In this document: piece by piece, positions 1-7,521 of the stretch
How positions within the stretch are numbered: position 1 is the stretch's first letter
Layout: each line of letters begins with the position of its first letter
Source: JAJYVT01 sp035534455
GTDB lineage: Bacteria; Actinomycetota; Acidimicrobiia; Acidimicrobiales; RAAP-2
Length of the DNA stretch: 54,573 bases
Assembly (NCBI GenBank): GCA_035534455.1
Contig: DATLRV010000039.1
Span: forward strand, 1-54,573
Direction: 5' to 3'
The notes under the pieces: generated by a model
The model's input: the letters and a program-made list of their open reading frames with translations, nothing else
What the model was told of the DNA's origin: nothing
The model's database searches: none
Translations under genes and position numbers: made by a program

Positions 1-142
1 GGTTGCGTTGCTCGGTGCGCTCGCAGCTCGCCACCACCTCGTCGACGAGCGAAGGAGGGAACGTGCGCGTCAGCACACCCACCGAGACGAGGTCGGAGAG
101 CCGACGGTCTGACGCAGGCTTCCTCCAACCGGACCGGGGCAT
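1..142 (-). CDS. IS4-family transposase, N-terminal part (cut by window edge)
   Basis: Reading leftward from an ATG at 142 gives 47 uninterrupted codons to the window edge. The peptide contains LSDLVSVGVLTRTFPP followed by LVDEVV and C-RTEQRN, which is the typical opening of IS4-family DDE transposases (the Nterm_IS4 domain); catalytic residues would lie outside the window. The family recognition is from memory of the motif; the reading frame is seen directly. The element lies head to tail with pilT, whose stop codon falls 46 nt upstream of this start, so the right end of the insertion sequence should lie in 143-190. Confidence 0.75.
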   Translation of the reverse strand, partial: MPRSGWRKPASDRRLSDLVSVGVLTRTFPPSLVDEVVASCERTEQRN

Positions 143-174
143 ATAGTCAAACTACACCATTGTGAGCTTAACTG

Positions 175-189
175 AACGGTATTGCCGTT
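175..189. repeat. Small dyad at the probable outer end of the IS4 element
   Basis: AACGG-TATTG-CCGTT forms a perfect 5-bp dyad with a 5-nt loop between the transposase start and the end of pilT. It overlaps the pilT TAA stop (188-190). It may be part of the terminal inverted repeat of the insertion sequence, but the other end is outside the window and no target duplication can be checked. Confidence 0.35.
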
Positions 190-1285
190 AGCCCCGCCCG
201 GTCTGCACGAGCCCCCGCCGTTCGAGGGTGACACGCAGGTCGTGCGGGTTGGTGGCCATCTCGAGGCCCTCCGCCAGCGTGATCGCGGCCGCCTCGAGAA
301 GGGCGGCCAGACTCTGGTCGAAGCTCTGCATCCCGTAGTAGGAGCCGTCGGCGATGATGTCCGCGATGTCGCTCGTGCGCTCGACGTCCTCGATGCACTG
401 CCGGATCCGCCCGTTCACGACCATCAGCTCGACGGCGGGGACCCGCCCGTTGCCGTCCGCGCGCCGGACCAGCCGTTGCGCGATCGTGCCGCGCAGCGAC
501 CCGGCGAGCGAGGTGCGGATCTGCTGCTGCTGGTGCGGCGGGAAGAAGTCCACCACCCTGGTGATCGTCTCGGTGGCGTCGATCGTGTGGAGGGTGGACA
601 GGACCAGGTGACCGGTCTCCGCCGCCGTCAGCGCCGCGGAGGCGGTCTCCACGTCGCGCATCTCGCCCACGAGGATGACGTCGGGGTCCTGGCGTAGGAC
701 GACCCGCATCGCCGTGGGGAACGAGTCCGTGTCGAACCCGACCTCGCGCTGGCTGATCGACGCGAGCGCGTCGGCGTGGAGGTACTCGATCGGGTCCTCG
801 ATCGTGATGATGTGGCACGAGCGGTTCCGATTGATGTGGTCGATCATTGCCGCGAGGGTCGTGGTCTTGCCCGACCCGGTGGGGCCGGTGACGAGGACGA
901 GGCCCCGTCGCTCCTCCGCGAGCTTGGCGACGGACGGCGGCAGCCCGAGGTCCTCGATCGAGCCGGGGTTCGCGCGCACGCGGCGGAAGGCCAACGCGAC
1001 CGAGCTGCGCTGGTAGTAGGCGTTCACGCGGAACCGTCCGACTCCTGGCACGGAGTACGCGAAGTCGGCCTCACGATGGCGATCGAAGTGGGCGGCGACC
1101 TCGGCCGGCATGATCGCCCGCGCGAGCGCCTGCGTGTCGGCATGAGTGGAGTTCGACTCGTTGGTCATCTGGCGAAGCTCGCCGTCGATGCGGACGCGCG
1201 GCGCGGCTCCCGCCTTCAGGTGGAGATCCGAGCCTTCCCACTGGCTGAGCAGGCCGAGGAGTCGGTCGAGATCGTTCCGGTCCAC
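188..1285 (-). CDS. pilT: Type IV pilus retraction ATPase PilT
   Basis: A 365-residue PilT/VirB11-type secretion ATPase that would power pilus retraction at the inner face of the cytoplasmic membrane. The opening GLLSQWEGSDLHLKAG matches the PilT N-terminal (PAS-like) domain. The RecA-like core carries Walker A GPTGSGKTT (about 134-142), an Asp box ITIEDPIEY, Walker B DPDVILVGEMRD (about 200-211) and a His box HLVLSTLHT. Length is normal for PilT. It is transcribed leftward behind a 107-residue gene. The stop codon falls in sequence that may belong to the neighbouring IS4 element, so the last residues could have been altered by the insertion. The extension ATPase PilB and the platform protein PilC are not in the window. 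Confidence 0.93.
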   Translation of the reverse strand: MDRNDLDRLLGLLSQWEGSDLHLKAGAAPRVRIDGELRQMTNESNSTHADTQALARAIMPAEVAAHFDRHREADFAYSVPGVGRFRVNAYYQRSSVALAFRRVRANPGSIEDLGLPPSVAKLAEERRGLVLVTGPTGSGKTTTLAAMIDHINRNRSCHIITIEDPIEYLHADALASISQREVGFDTDSFPTAMRVVLRQDPDVILVGEMRDVETASAALTAAETGHLVLSTLHTIDATETITRVVDFFPPHQQQQIRTSLAGSLRGTIAQRLVRRADGNGRVPAVELMVVNGRIRQCIEDVERTSDIADIIADGSYYGMQSFDQSLAALLEAAAITLAEGLEMATNPHDLRVTLERRGLVQTGRG

Positions 1286-1401
1286 GTCGGCGAGCCTACC
1301 CAGCCAGGCGGGCGGCGGCCGGGACTCGGCGAGGGGACGGAGACGCGGGGACGGCGCAAGTGCGCTGTCGGCGGCCGGCAGCGATCGACCCCTTCCGGCG
1401 G

Positions 1402-1725
1402 TCAGCTGAGCGCGGCGCTCCTGAGCTCGTCGAGGGACAACTCCGCAGTCGCCTCACCGCCGCACTGCGGGCAGTGATCGACATGCCGCCACGACCGCAA
1501 CAGCCGGCTCCCTTCGGGGTTCAGCAGCACGACGAACGACTCGGAAACCGAGTCCAGCTCCAGCCCGTAGTAGGGCCGCCAGGCCGTCGACGCCTGCCGG
1601 GCGTCCAGGTCCAGTCCCTTCAAGATGCGGCGAAACCGCATGCGCTCGGTGTCGAAGAGCCACGTGCTGTGGCACGACTCGAGCACCAACGGGGCGTCAG
1701 TCGTGGATCCCATCACGGGGACCAT
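1402..1725 (-). CDS. Conserved hypothetical protein with a CPQC pair
   Basis: A 107-residue protein of unknown function, starting at ATG 1725 (ATG 1713 is possible). It has no signal peptide or membrane segment. The central part is rich in aromatic and basic residues (LESCHSTWLFDTERMRFRR), and a CPQCGG motif near residue 87 could be half of a metal site or a redox pair. It lies 116 nt upstream of pilT on the same strand, so co-transcription is possible. The wording of the sequence feels familiar from actinobacterial hypothetical proteins, but no function can be assigned. Confidence 0.6.
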   Translation of the reverse strand: MVPVMGSTTDAPLVLESCHSTWLFDTERMRFRRILKGLDLDARQASTAWRPYYGLELDSVSESFVVLLNPEGSRLLRSWRHVDHCPQCGGEATAELSLDELRSAALS

Positions 1726-1859
1726 CTTGCCCAGGGGTCGTGAGGATTAGCTATGACGCCGATTGCAGTTCGGTGACGATCGAGAGCGCACGCCACGGGG
1801 CGCGGCGTTCTCCCTGGTGAAGGCCATATTCTTCGCGCCGGGCCCTTGCCCGCCCGCGG

Positions 1860-3215
1860 TCACAGCGGTCCGGCGTCGTGCTTGCGCCCACGCAGGACCT
1901 CACGCTTGGTGGACAGGGCGCGGAGCCCGGCAGCCAGGGCGCGGCGGGTGTCCGCGGGGTCGATCACCTCGTCGACGAACCCCCGCTCCGCCGCCGGCCA
2001 CGGGGTGAGGTAGCGCTCCCGGTACTCCTCCTCGCGGGCCCGCCGGTCCTGGTCGGATGTCCGTCGATGGAGGATCTGGACGGCGCCCGGTGCGCCCATG
2101 ACCGCGATCTCCGCTTGGGGCCAGGCGAGGCACAGGTCGTTTCCCAGTCCCTTGGAGTCCATCACGATGTACGCGCCGCCGAAGGCTTTCCGAAGGATGA
2201 CGCACAGGCGCGGGACCGTCGCCTCGGCGTAGGCGAACGCGAGCTCGGCACCGTGGCGGATCATCCCGCGCCATTCGAGATCCTTGCCCGGGAGGAACCC
2301 GGGCGTGTCGACGAAGGTCAGGATCGGCAGGTTGAAGGTGTCGCAAAGGCGCACGAACCGCGCACTCTTCTGGGACGCCGCGATGTCGAGCGTGCCGGCG
2401 AGGGCACGCGGTTGGTTGGCGACGACGCCGACGGCGCGCCCCCCGACCCTGGCGAACGCCGTGACGATCTGGGGAGACCAGCGCCCCCAGAGCTCGCACA
2501 CGATGCCGTCGTCGACGACGAGGCCCACGACGTCGCGCACGTCGTAGGAGGCGCGCTCGTGATCGGGAACCACACGTCGGAGCTCGGGTTCGACGCGGTC
2601 GACGGGGTCGTCGGTGGGCACGTGCGGCGCCTCGCCGTCGGTGTGGTCCGGCAGGTACGCGAGCAGCTCGGTCATGGCCGCCACCGCGTCGTCGGCTTCC
2701 AGGGTGCACACGCCGCTCGTCGTCGCGTGCACACCCGGGCCGCCGAGGGCCTGCGGGCTGAGGCGGACACCCGTGAACGCCTCCACCATCGCCGGCCCCG
2801 AGACGAACGCGACCGCAGAGGGGTCCATGACCACCAGGTCGCTCAACCCGAGCAGGAGCGCCGGCCCCGAGACGACCGGGCCGACGGCGGCCGCCAGGAC
2901 GGGGACGATGCCGGAGCAGGCAGCCACCGACGCCGCCGCCGTCCCCCAGCCGTGCAGGGCGTCGAGCCCGACGGACACGTCCGCGCCGCTCGAGGAGAGC
3001 TCGATGAGGAGTGGCACCCGGGACTCGCGGGCCAGGTGCGCGGCTCGGGCGAGCGACTCGCCGTCCTCGCGGGCGAGCGCACCTCGCCGACGGTCCGACG
3101 AGGTCCGCGCCCTGACGACCCTGCGACCGTCGATGTCTTCGATGCGGACCGCGACCGTCCCGTCGGTGCCGCCCCTGACGGCCACCCAGGCGCCTGTCGT
3201 GACCGAGGAGCTCAC
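1860..3215 (-). CDS. Acyl-CoA carboxylase carboxyltransferase (beta) subunit, short form
   Basis: A 451-residue member of the biotin-dependent carboxyltransferase family (PccB/AccD type), which moves a carboxyl group from carboxybiotin to an acyl-CoA such as propionyl-CoA. The C-terminal half is well conserved: ALAGTLDIAASQKSARFVR, FVDTPGFLPG, RKAFGGAYIVM and EIAVMGAPGAVQIL. The N-terminal half is shorter and more divergent than in standard 510-540 residue subunits; it opens directly on VAVRGGTDGTVAVRIEDIDG without the usual N-terminal helices. Start is GTG 3215. A TAGGAT box at 3225-3230 (minus strand) lies so close that a leaderless mRNA is likely. No biotin-carrier or carboxylase subunit is adjacent. 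It is divergent from pilM. Confidence 0.85.
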   Translation of the reverse strand: MSSSVTTGAWVAVRGGTDGTVAVRIEDIDGRRVVRARTSSDRRRGALAREDGESLARAAHLARESRVPLLIELSSSGADVSVGLDALHGWGTAAASVAACSGIVPVLAAAVGPVVSGPALLLGLSDLVVMDPSAVAFVSGPAMVEAFTGVRLSPQALGGPGVHATTSGVCTLEADDAVAAMTELLAYLPDHTDGEAPHVPTDDPVDRVEPELRRVVPDHERASYDVRDVVGLVVDDGIVCELWGRWSPQIVTAFARVGGRAVGVVANQPRALAGTLDIAASQKSARFVRLCDTFNLPILTFVDTPGFLPGKDLEWRGMIRHGAELAFAYAEATVPRLCVILRKAFGGAYIVMDSKGLGNDLCLAWPQAEIAVMGAPGAVQILHRRTSDQDRRAREEEYRERYLTPWPAAERGFVDEVIDPADTRRALAAGLRALSTKREVLRGRKHDAGPL

Positions 3216-3266
3216 CGTCCGCGGATCCTACGGCCCACGGTCAAGACCCGTCCGGTTGCACCTGGC

Positions 3267-3295
3267 CTGGCAAATCCCGTGGATGGCGGTACACT
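3267..3295 (+). promoter_or_regulatory. Candidate promoter for the pilMNO operon
   Basis: CTGGCA (3267-3272), a 17-bp spacer and TACACT (3290-3295) resemble a primary-sigma promoter. Transcription would start near 3302 and leave a leader of about 110 nt before the pilM start, containing the hairpin GACCTC/GAGGTC (3303-3327) and further GC-rich dyads. Similarity to consensus is moderate. Confidence 0.45.
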
Positions 3296-3410
3296 GTCGT
3301 GGGACCTCGCCCCCCGGGCGTGAGGTCATGGGGAATGTATCTGCCGGCGGGGAACCGGCGGACCGATCCGGTCGGCCGTGGCCCCGGACGGAACAAGGGG
3401 AGTGACGGGG

Positions 3411-5090
3411 ATGGTTGAGCGCATCGTCGGGCTCGACATCGGCACGAGCGCGCTCCGCGCGGTCGAGCTGGTCGTCGAGGACGGCCACCCGCCGGTTCTC
3501 GAAGCATTCGGTCAGGTCGGACTGCCTCCTGGCGTCGTCGCGGACGGCGAGATCCGGGACCGTGCGCAGGTCACCTCGGCGATCCGTCGCCTCTGGCGGA
3601 ACGGTGGGTTCAAGACGAACCGAGTGCGCCTTGGAGTCGCGGGGCTCCGTGCCATCACCCGCGAGATCGAGCTCCCCCTCGTCCCGCCCGAGGAGGTCAC
3701 CGCCGCCGTGACCCTTCAGGCGGAGGACATCGTCCCCTTCCCCATCGACCGCACCTCGCTCGCCTCCGCGGTGATCTCGCGCACCGAGGACGCCGACGGG
3801 CTCCCGCTCATCGGGGTCATGGTCGCTGCGGCACACCGCGACGTCATCGACGGGGTCGTCGCGGCGGTCGAGGACGCGGGCCTCGAACCCGAAGGGATCG
3901 ACCTGGGCACCGCCGCGCTCTCGCGCGCCTTCACGCTTCCCGGCGGCGAGAGCGAGCCCGAGGCGGTCGTCTCGGTGGGTGCGGGGCTGACCATGGTCGT
4001 GGTCCACCACGGCGGCACGCTCCAGTTCGTGCGCACCATCGACTCGGGCGGGGACGCGGTCACCCGGGCACTCGCATCGGCCCTCGACATCCCGATCGCA
4101 GATGCCGAGTTGGTGAAGCGCCGCCTCGCAGGACCGGGGCGGCACGATCCGGACGCGATCAGGGTGGTGGGCGGCGTCGTCGGTCAACTGGCCGACGACG
4201 TGAAGAGCTCGTTGCGGTACTTCTCGACGGTCCCGGGGCGCACGCAGTCAGTAGTGAGGGTGCTCGTCACCGGTGGTGGCGCACGGACGGTCGGACTGCT
4301 CGACGAGCTGCGTGCACGCATCGACGTCCCGGTCCTAGAAGCCTCACCGCTCTCCTTCGTCGACGTGAGCCGACTGAAGATGACGCCGGGCGAAGCGGAG
4401 TCGATCAACCAGATCGTCGCCGTGCCGCTCGGGCTCGCGCTCAACGGCCCGGCCCGGACGCGCTTCGAGCTCATCCCGCCCGAGATCGCTGCCAAGCCGG
4501 CGATGCGCCGTCGGCGGCGGGCGCTGATCCTCGCCGGTGTCGTGGTGCTCCTCGCACTCGCCGGAGCCTCCGCGTGGCGTGTGCTCGCTGTCCGCACGGC
4601 CGAGCGTCAGGTCGCGACGCTCCAGTCGACCATCCACACGATCAACACGGTCGAGATGCCCCGGTACGACAAGGCGGTGCGCCTGGGGAACGAGGTGACC
4701 TCACTCCAGCACCAGCTCCAGCCACTCGTCGCGCACGAGGTCGACTGGCTCGTGGTGCTCAACCAACTCGGTGAGTACCTCCCGTCGAGCGCGGTCATGA
4801 GCGGCCTGAACCTCACGGCGTCCCAGCCGACCGGAGGGACAATCGGGACGACAGCTCCCGTCACAACGTCGATCATCGGCAACGGCACGACGACCGTGTC
4901 CACGCACTCGCTCACACAGGTGACGCAGTTCGGTCTCGCCATGGCGCGCTCGCCGGGTCTCTCCTCGGTCGACTTGAGCGGGTCGGTCTCGGCATCGACG
5001 ACAGGGGACGTGAGCTTCCCGATCACCTTCGCGATCAACACAAGGGCGCACAGCCAGAGGGTCTCACTTTTCGAGGAGAAACTCCCATGA
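3411..5090 (+). CDS. pilM: PilM-PilN fusion, type IV pilus assembly platform protein
   Basis: A 559-residue protein. Residues 1 to about 350 are an actin-like PilM ATPase fold: IVGLDIGTSALRAVEL at the start, AEDIVPFPID, a phosphate loop around SVGAGLTMVVV and LVTGGGART. Residues about 355-559 look like PilN: the RFELIPPE entry motif, one membrane segment after four or five arginines (ALILAGVVVLLALAGASAW), then a periplasmic or extracytoplasmic coiled region. PilM and PilN are separate proteins in most bacteria, PilN's N-terminal tail docking into PilM; here both appear in one chain. The start at ATG 3411 is preceded by AAGGGG at about 8-nt spacing. The stop overlaps pilO (ATGA). Confidence 0.88.
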   Translation: MVERIVGLDIGTSALRAVELVVEDGHPPVLEAFGQVGLPPGVVADGEIRDRAQVTSAIRRLWRNGGFKTNRVRLGVAGLRAITREIELPLVPPEEVTAAVTLQAEDIVPFPIDRTSLASAVISRTEDADGLPLIGVMVAAAHRDVIDGVVAAVEDAGLEPEGIDLGTAALSRAFTLPGGESEPEAVVSVGAGLTMVVVHHGGTLQFVRTIDSGGDAVTRALASALDIPIADAELVKRRLAGPGRHDPDAIRVVGGVVGQLADDVKSSLRYFSTVPGRTQSVVRVLVTGGGARTVGLLDELRARIDVPVLEASPLSFVDVSRLKMTPGEAESINQIVAVPLGLALNGPARTRFELIPPEIAAKPAMRRRRRALILAGVVVLLALAGASAWRVLAVRTAERQVATLQSTIHTINTVEMPRYDKAVRLGNEVTSLQHQLQPLVAHEVDWLVVLNQLGEYLPSSAVMSGLNLTASQPTGGTIGTTAPVTTSIIGNGTTTVSTHSLTQVTQFGLAMARSPGLSSVDLSGSVSASTTGDVSFPITFAINTRAHSQRVSLFEEKLP

Positions 5091-5674
5091 GCGCATCACC
5101 CTCGCACGTGAAGATCACTCGGCGCGGTGCTCTGGTCGCACTTGCGGCGGTCGCTGTCCTGGTCGCCTGGGTGCTCGCCTTCTACCTTCCCCAGACCCAC
5201 AAGCTCCATGGTCTCAACGGCCAGCGTGCCTCACTCCAGTCCATCGTCGCAGCCGACCAGGCGCGACTCCAAAGAGTCAAGAAGGAAGCGGCGCACGTCT
5301 CCGAGATCACGGCGATCCACGACCGTCTCCAGGGTTACGCCCCTTCCAGTGAACGTCTGTACACATACATCCACACGATCTCTGCCGCCGCCAAGTCCGC
5401 AGGGGTGAAGATCACATCGCTCAGTGCGAACGGCCTCGCTCCGGTGCCGTCGACGTCCTACTCTGCCGTTCCCGTCACTGCGACGATCAAGGGAACGTAC
5501 GACGAACTCCTCACCTTTCTGAAGCGCCTCTACGACCTTCCGCGTCTTACCGATGTGAACGATGTCTACGTGAGCGGAGGCGGGCGGGGCTCCAACCGGG
5601 GCACCCTACTTTCCGTGACGCTGCAGCTGGCGATCTTCACCTCCCAGACGCCATCGACGGGGGCGGCAGGATGA
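5087..5674 (+). CDS. pilO: PilO-like type IV pilus inner-membrane protein
   Basis: A 195-residue single-pass membrane protein. A short cytoplasmic tail is followed by a hydrophobic helix (ALVALAAVAVLVAWVLAFYL), a coiled coil (about 45-85) and a ferredoxin-like C-terminal domain (ATIKGTYDELLTFLKRLYDL is the diagnostic strand-helix of PilO). It would pair with the PilN half of the upstream fusion to form the alignment subcomplex. Its ATG overlaps the pilM stop by 4 nt and its own stop overlaps the next gene the same way, so the three genes are one translationally coupled operon. Confidence 0.87.
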   Translation: MSASPSHVKITRRGALVALAAVAVLVAWVLAFYLPQTHKLHGLNGQRASLQSIVAADQARLQRVKKEAAHVSEITAIHDRLQGYAPSSERLYTYIHTISAAAKSAGVKITSLSANGLAPVPSTSYSAVPVTATIKGTYDELLTFLKRLYDLPRLTDVNDVYVSGGGRGSNRGTLLSVTLQLAIFTSQTPSTGAAG

Positions 5675-5937
5675 GAAATCGGATTCGACGGGTGCTCTCG
5701 GGCGTCGCTGTGATCGCCGCGGCGACGGCGCTCGGGGGGTGCCAGGGCGCCGCCAGCCCCTCCACGACATCCTCAGGCGCACACACCGTCTCGACAGTGT
5801 CGGCCACGTCCACCTCCACCACCCTGCCGACGCCAAAGAGCACGACGCAGAAGACACTCGCACCCTGCGGATCGCCGCGCGACCCCTTCGACCCCAACGG
5901 GTCGCCACCACCCGCAGGTTCTCCCGCCCTCTGCTGA
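5671..5937 (+). CDS. Small PilP-like lipoprotein
   Basis: An 88-residue secreted lipoprotein. A basic start (MRNRIRR), hydrophobic stretch and lipobox ALGGC give an acylated Cys near residue 24. The rest is a Ser/Thr-rich linker ending in PRDPFDPNGSPPPAG. It sits exactly where pilP follows pilO in classical pilM-N-O-P operons and overlaps pilO by ATGA. PilP is a lipoprotein whose linker carries an RDPF-type motif, which is matched here, but the folded C-terminal domain of PilP is absent. Proposed to be a minimal PilP analogue; the function is inferred from position and motif. Confidence 0.6.
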   Translation: MRNRIRRVLSGVAVIAAATALGGCQGAASPSTTSSGAHTVSTVSATSTSTTLPTPKSTTQKTLAPCGSPRDPFDPNGSPPPAGSPALC

Positions 5938-6120
5938 CGAGCGCCACTTCGTGCGGGCAGGCGGAGTGCCGCTCGAAAGACACGGCGCCGCGGAGCGGCA
6001 GGGTGGTCATCGACCACATTCGTCTCGCACGCCGTGGCCGACTCCCCGGTCGGCATGGGGCTAATCTGATGCCCAGCGCACGTCGGCGGACCCCGTAAGG
6101 ACGCCACCCGACACGCAGAA
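5938..6120. other. Non-coding stretch after the pil operon
   Basis: No convincing gene on either strand. Together with the transposase remnant and the sequence up to the hairpin at 6537, this makes about 600 nt of non-genic DNA between pilP-like and the prepilin gene. Open frames here read as low-complexity shadows. The stretch may be debris around a decayed insertion sequence. Confidence 0.5.
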
Positions 6121-6250
6121 GTGATGCCTGGCATCGACGGCGTGAAGGTGCTAGACGTGGAAGAAGGCGCCGATGAGCTCGTCACCACCGAGGTGAAGCG
6201 CGCGGGCCGCGGCTTCAGCCGGTTCTCGCACCATCGGCTCCGGGTGGTCC
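6121..6250 (+). pseudogene. Possible ISL3-family transposase remnant
   Basis: The frame beginning near 6121 reads PGIDGVKVLDVEEGADELV-T-V-RAG, which resembles the start of ISL3-family transposases (a G-V-V-LDVEE-ELVVTVET-RAG-C pattern). The zinc-binding cysteines that should follow are missing, and the frame then runs into unrelated sequence to 6522. It is read as a fossil of an insertion element; the similarity is short and remembered rather than searched. Confidence 0.35.
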
Positions 6251-6536
6251 TCTACACGGACGGAGTGACCTGGTCGAGACCGATCCTCGCTCCACGCATC
6301 ACCTCTCCCGTCCCCACTGATTCGGGAAGAGCCCAATTGCTGAAAGACGAGCGGTGCGCAGTCCCGGGACGGGCTCGTCTTCAGCGTGCTCGACCTCTCG
6401 GTTGGTTCCTACCGCCACGTTACCGCCACGCATTCGAGCTCATGCCGCCCGCGATCCCTTCCACGTCACGGCGCTCGCCAGCGCGCAGTCTCGACCGAAT
6501 TCCTCCAGGGCCAGCGAGATGAATGCGCCCCCAAAC
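6251..6536. other. Non-coding stretch before the prepilin terminator
   Basis: Nothing recognisable is seen on either strand. An AT-richer patch around 6310-6360 and scattered frames of fewer than 100 codons show no domain, ribosome binding site or repeat worth reporting. Confidence 0.5.
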
Positions 6537-6573
6537 GAGAAGAGCGGGGCCCCGAGAGGGCCCCGCTCTTCTC
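6537..6573 (-). terminator. Strong terminator hairpin after the prepilin gene
   Basis: A perfect 16-bp stem, GAGAAGAGCGGGGCCC paired with its complement, closes a 5-nt CGAGA loop. It begins 24 nt past the prepilin stop. On the minus strand it is followed by GTTTGG rather than a long T tract. It is the strongest hairpin noticed in the window and would end the highly expressed pilin transcript. Confidence 0.8.
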
Positions 6574-6596
6574 ATCTTCTTCAGGTCCGTTGCTGA

Positions 6597-7232
6597 TCAG
6601 TGACCTGTTGGCGCCGGTGGCCATTTGTTGCCTGCGCCCCACGTGATCGTGGTCGCGGTTGGCACGCAAGCGGTTGTCGCAACTGTCTTCGCCGGAGCGG
6701 CAGGAGTCACGTAGCCGTACTTGACCCCGGCTGTTGCACCGTTCGCTGTGTCCTTGGCGACCCAGCATTCCTTGGTCTTTGTCATGTACGCGACCGCGAT
6801 GAACGTTGTGCCTGTCGTTGTGGTCGCCGTCTTGATGGCGAGTGTGTCCTGCTTCGCGCTCAACGTCGCAGCCGCATACGTGCCACCAGTTGTCGTTCCG
6901 TACTTGAACTCCGGCTCGTCGAAGGACAGGTTCTTCGCCATTGTCAGCGTCTTCGGGTAAGTGTCCGCCTTCGCATAGATGGCCTTCGCCGCCGTGACGA
7001 CGTTGGTGAGGTTGGACTGCGCCGACGTGTCGTTGGCCGTGGACGTCACCCCGAGGAAGGTCGGGATGGCGATCGCCATCAGGATGCCCATGATCAGCAA
7101 CACGACCATGAGCTCGATGAGCGTGAAGCCCGACTCGTCGGTCTCCTCCGACACCTCGCCGTCGGCCATACGGCGCCGGCGACCGAGGGCTGTGGCGACG
7201 CGCCAGAGCGCGTCGCTCCACGAAGTACCCAT
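6597..7232 (-). CDS. pilA: Type IV prepilin (PilA-like major pilin candidate)
   Basis: A 211-residue prepilin. The class III signal is textbook: a charged leader ending DESG, then FTLIELMVVLLIMGILMAIA, with cleavage before Phe and Glu at +5 for assembly. The mature chain is about 176 residues, Thr/Ala-rich, with two cysteines in its last third (ECWV and TACVP) that could close the D-region loop. The start at ATG 7232 is supported by GAAGGGGA at good spacing. It gives an unusually long 35-residue leader; ATG 7169 would give 14 residues but lacks a ribosome binding site. It has its own promoter and terminator, so it is a monocistronic gene convergent with the pilM operon. Confidence 0.9.
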   Translation of the reverse strand: MGTSWSDALWRVATALGRRRRMADGEVSEETDESGFTLIELMVVLLIMGILMAIAIPTFLGVTSTANDTSAQSNLTNVVTAAKAIYAKADTYPKTLTMAKNLSFDEPEFKYGTTTGGTYAAATLSAKQDTLAIKTATTTTGTTFIAVAYMTKTKECWVAKDTANGATAGVKYGYVTPAAPAKTVATTACVPTATTITWGAGNKWPPAPTGH

Positions 7233-7302
7233 GTAGTTTTCCCCTTCTCGTTCGCACGTCCCAAGACGTGTCGCTGACGAGTCCCCATCGACCCGTACCA
7301 CC

Positions 7303-7330
7303 ATCATACTGCACAATCCAGTCTGCGCAA
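7303..7330 (-). promoter_or_regulatory. Prepilin promoter
   Basis: On the minus strand TTGCGC (7330-7325), a 16-bp spacer and TATGAT (7308-7303) form a good promoter, with a start near 7296 and a 64-nt leader to the prepilin ATG. The same TTGCGC -35 hexamer is used by the riboswitch promoter at 37551. Confidence 0.6.
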
Positions 7331-7521
7331 ACGGGACTTGCCTGAAAGTCCCCGTAAGGGACCGAGGGGCCATCGGGCCCTGGCCAGATATGGGGTCGAT
7401 TCGGTGTCGAGCAAGAGGTTAGAATGACGGCTGGGACAGCGGCGGCAAGGCGGGAATGTTCGGTGAGCGTCACCGGAGCCTGGCACTGTGTGGGGTAGCG
7501 CCGAGCGCCAAGGGGGACATC

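Noticed and set aside
3296..3410. The pilM leader as a c-di-GMP or c-di-AMP riboswitch
   Set aside because: GGCAAACC and GGACGCAAAG are absent, and the leader is too short for a ydaO-type aptamer; only GC-rich dyads are seen.
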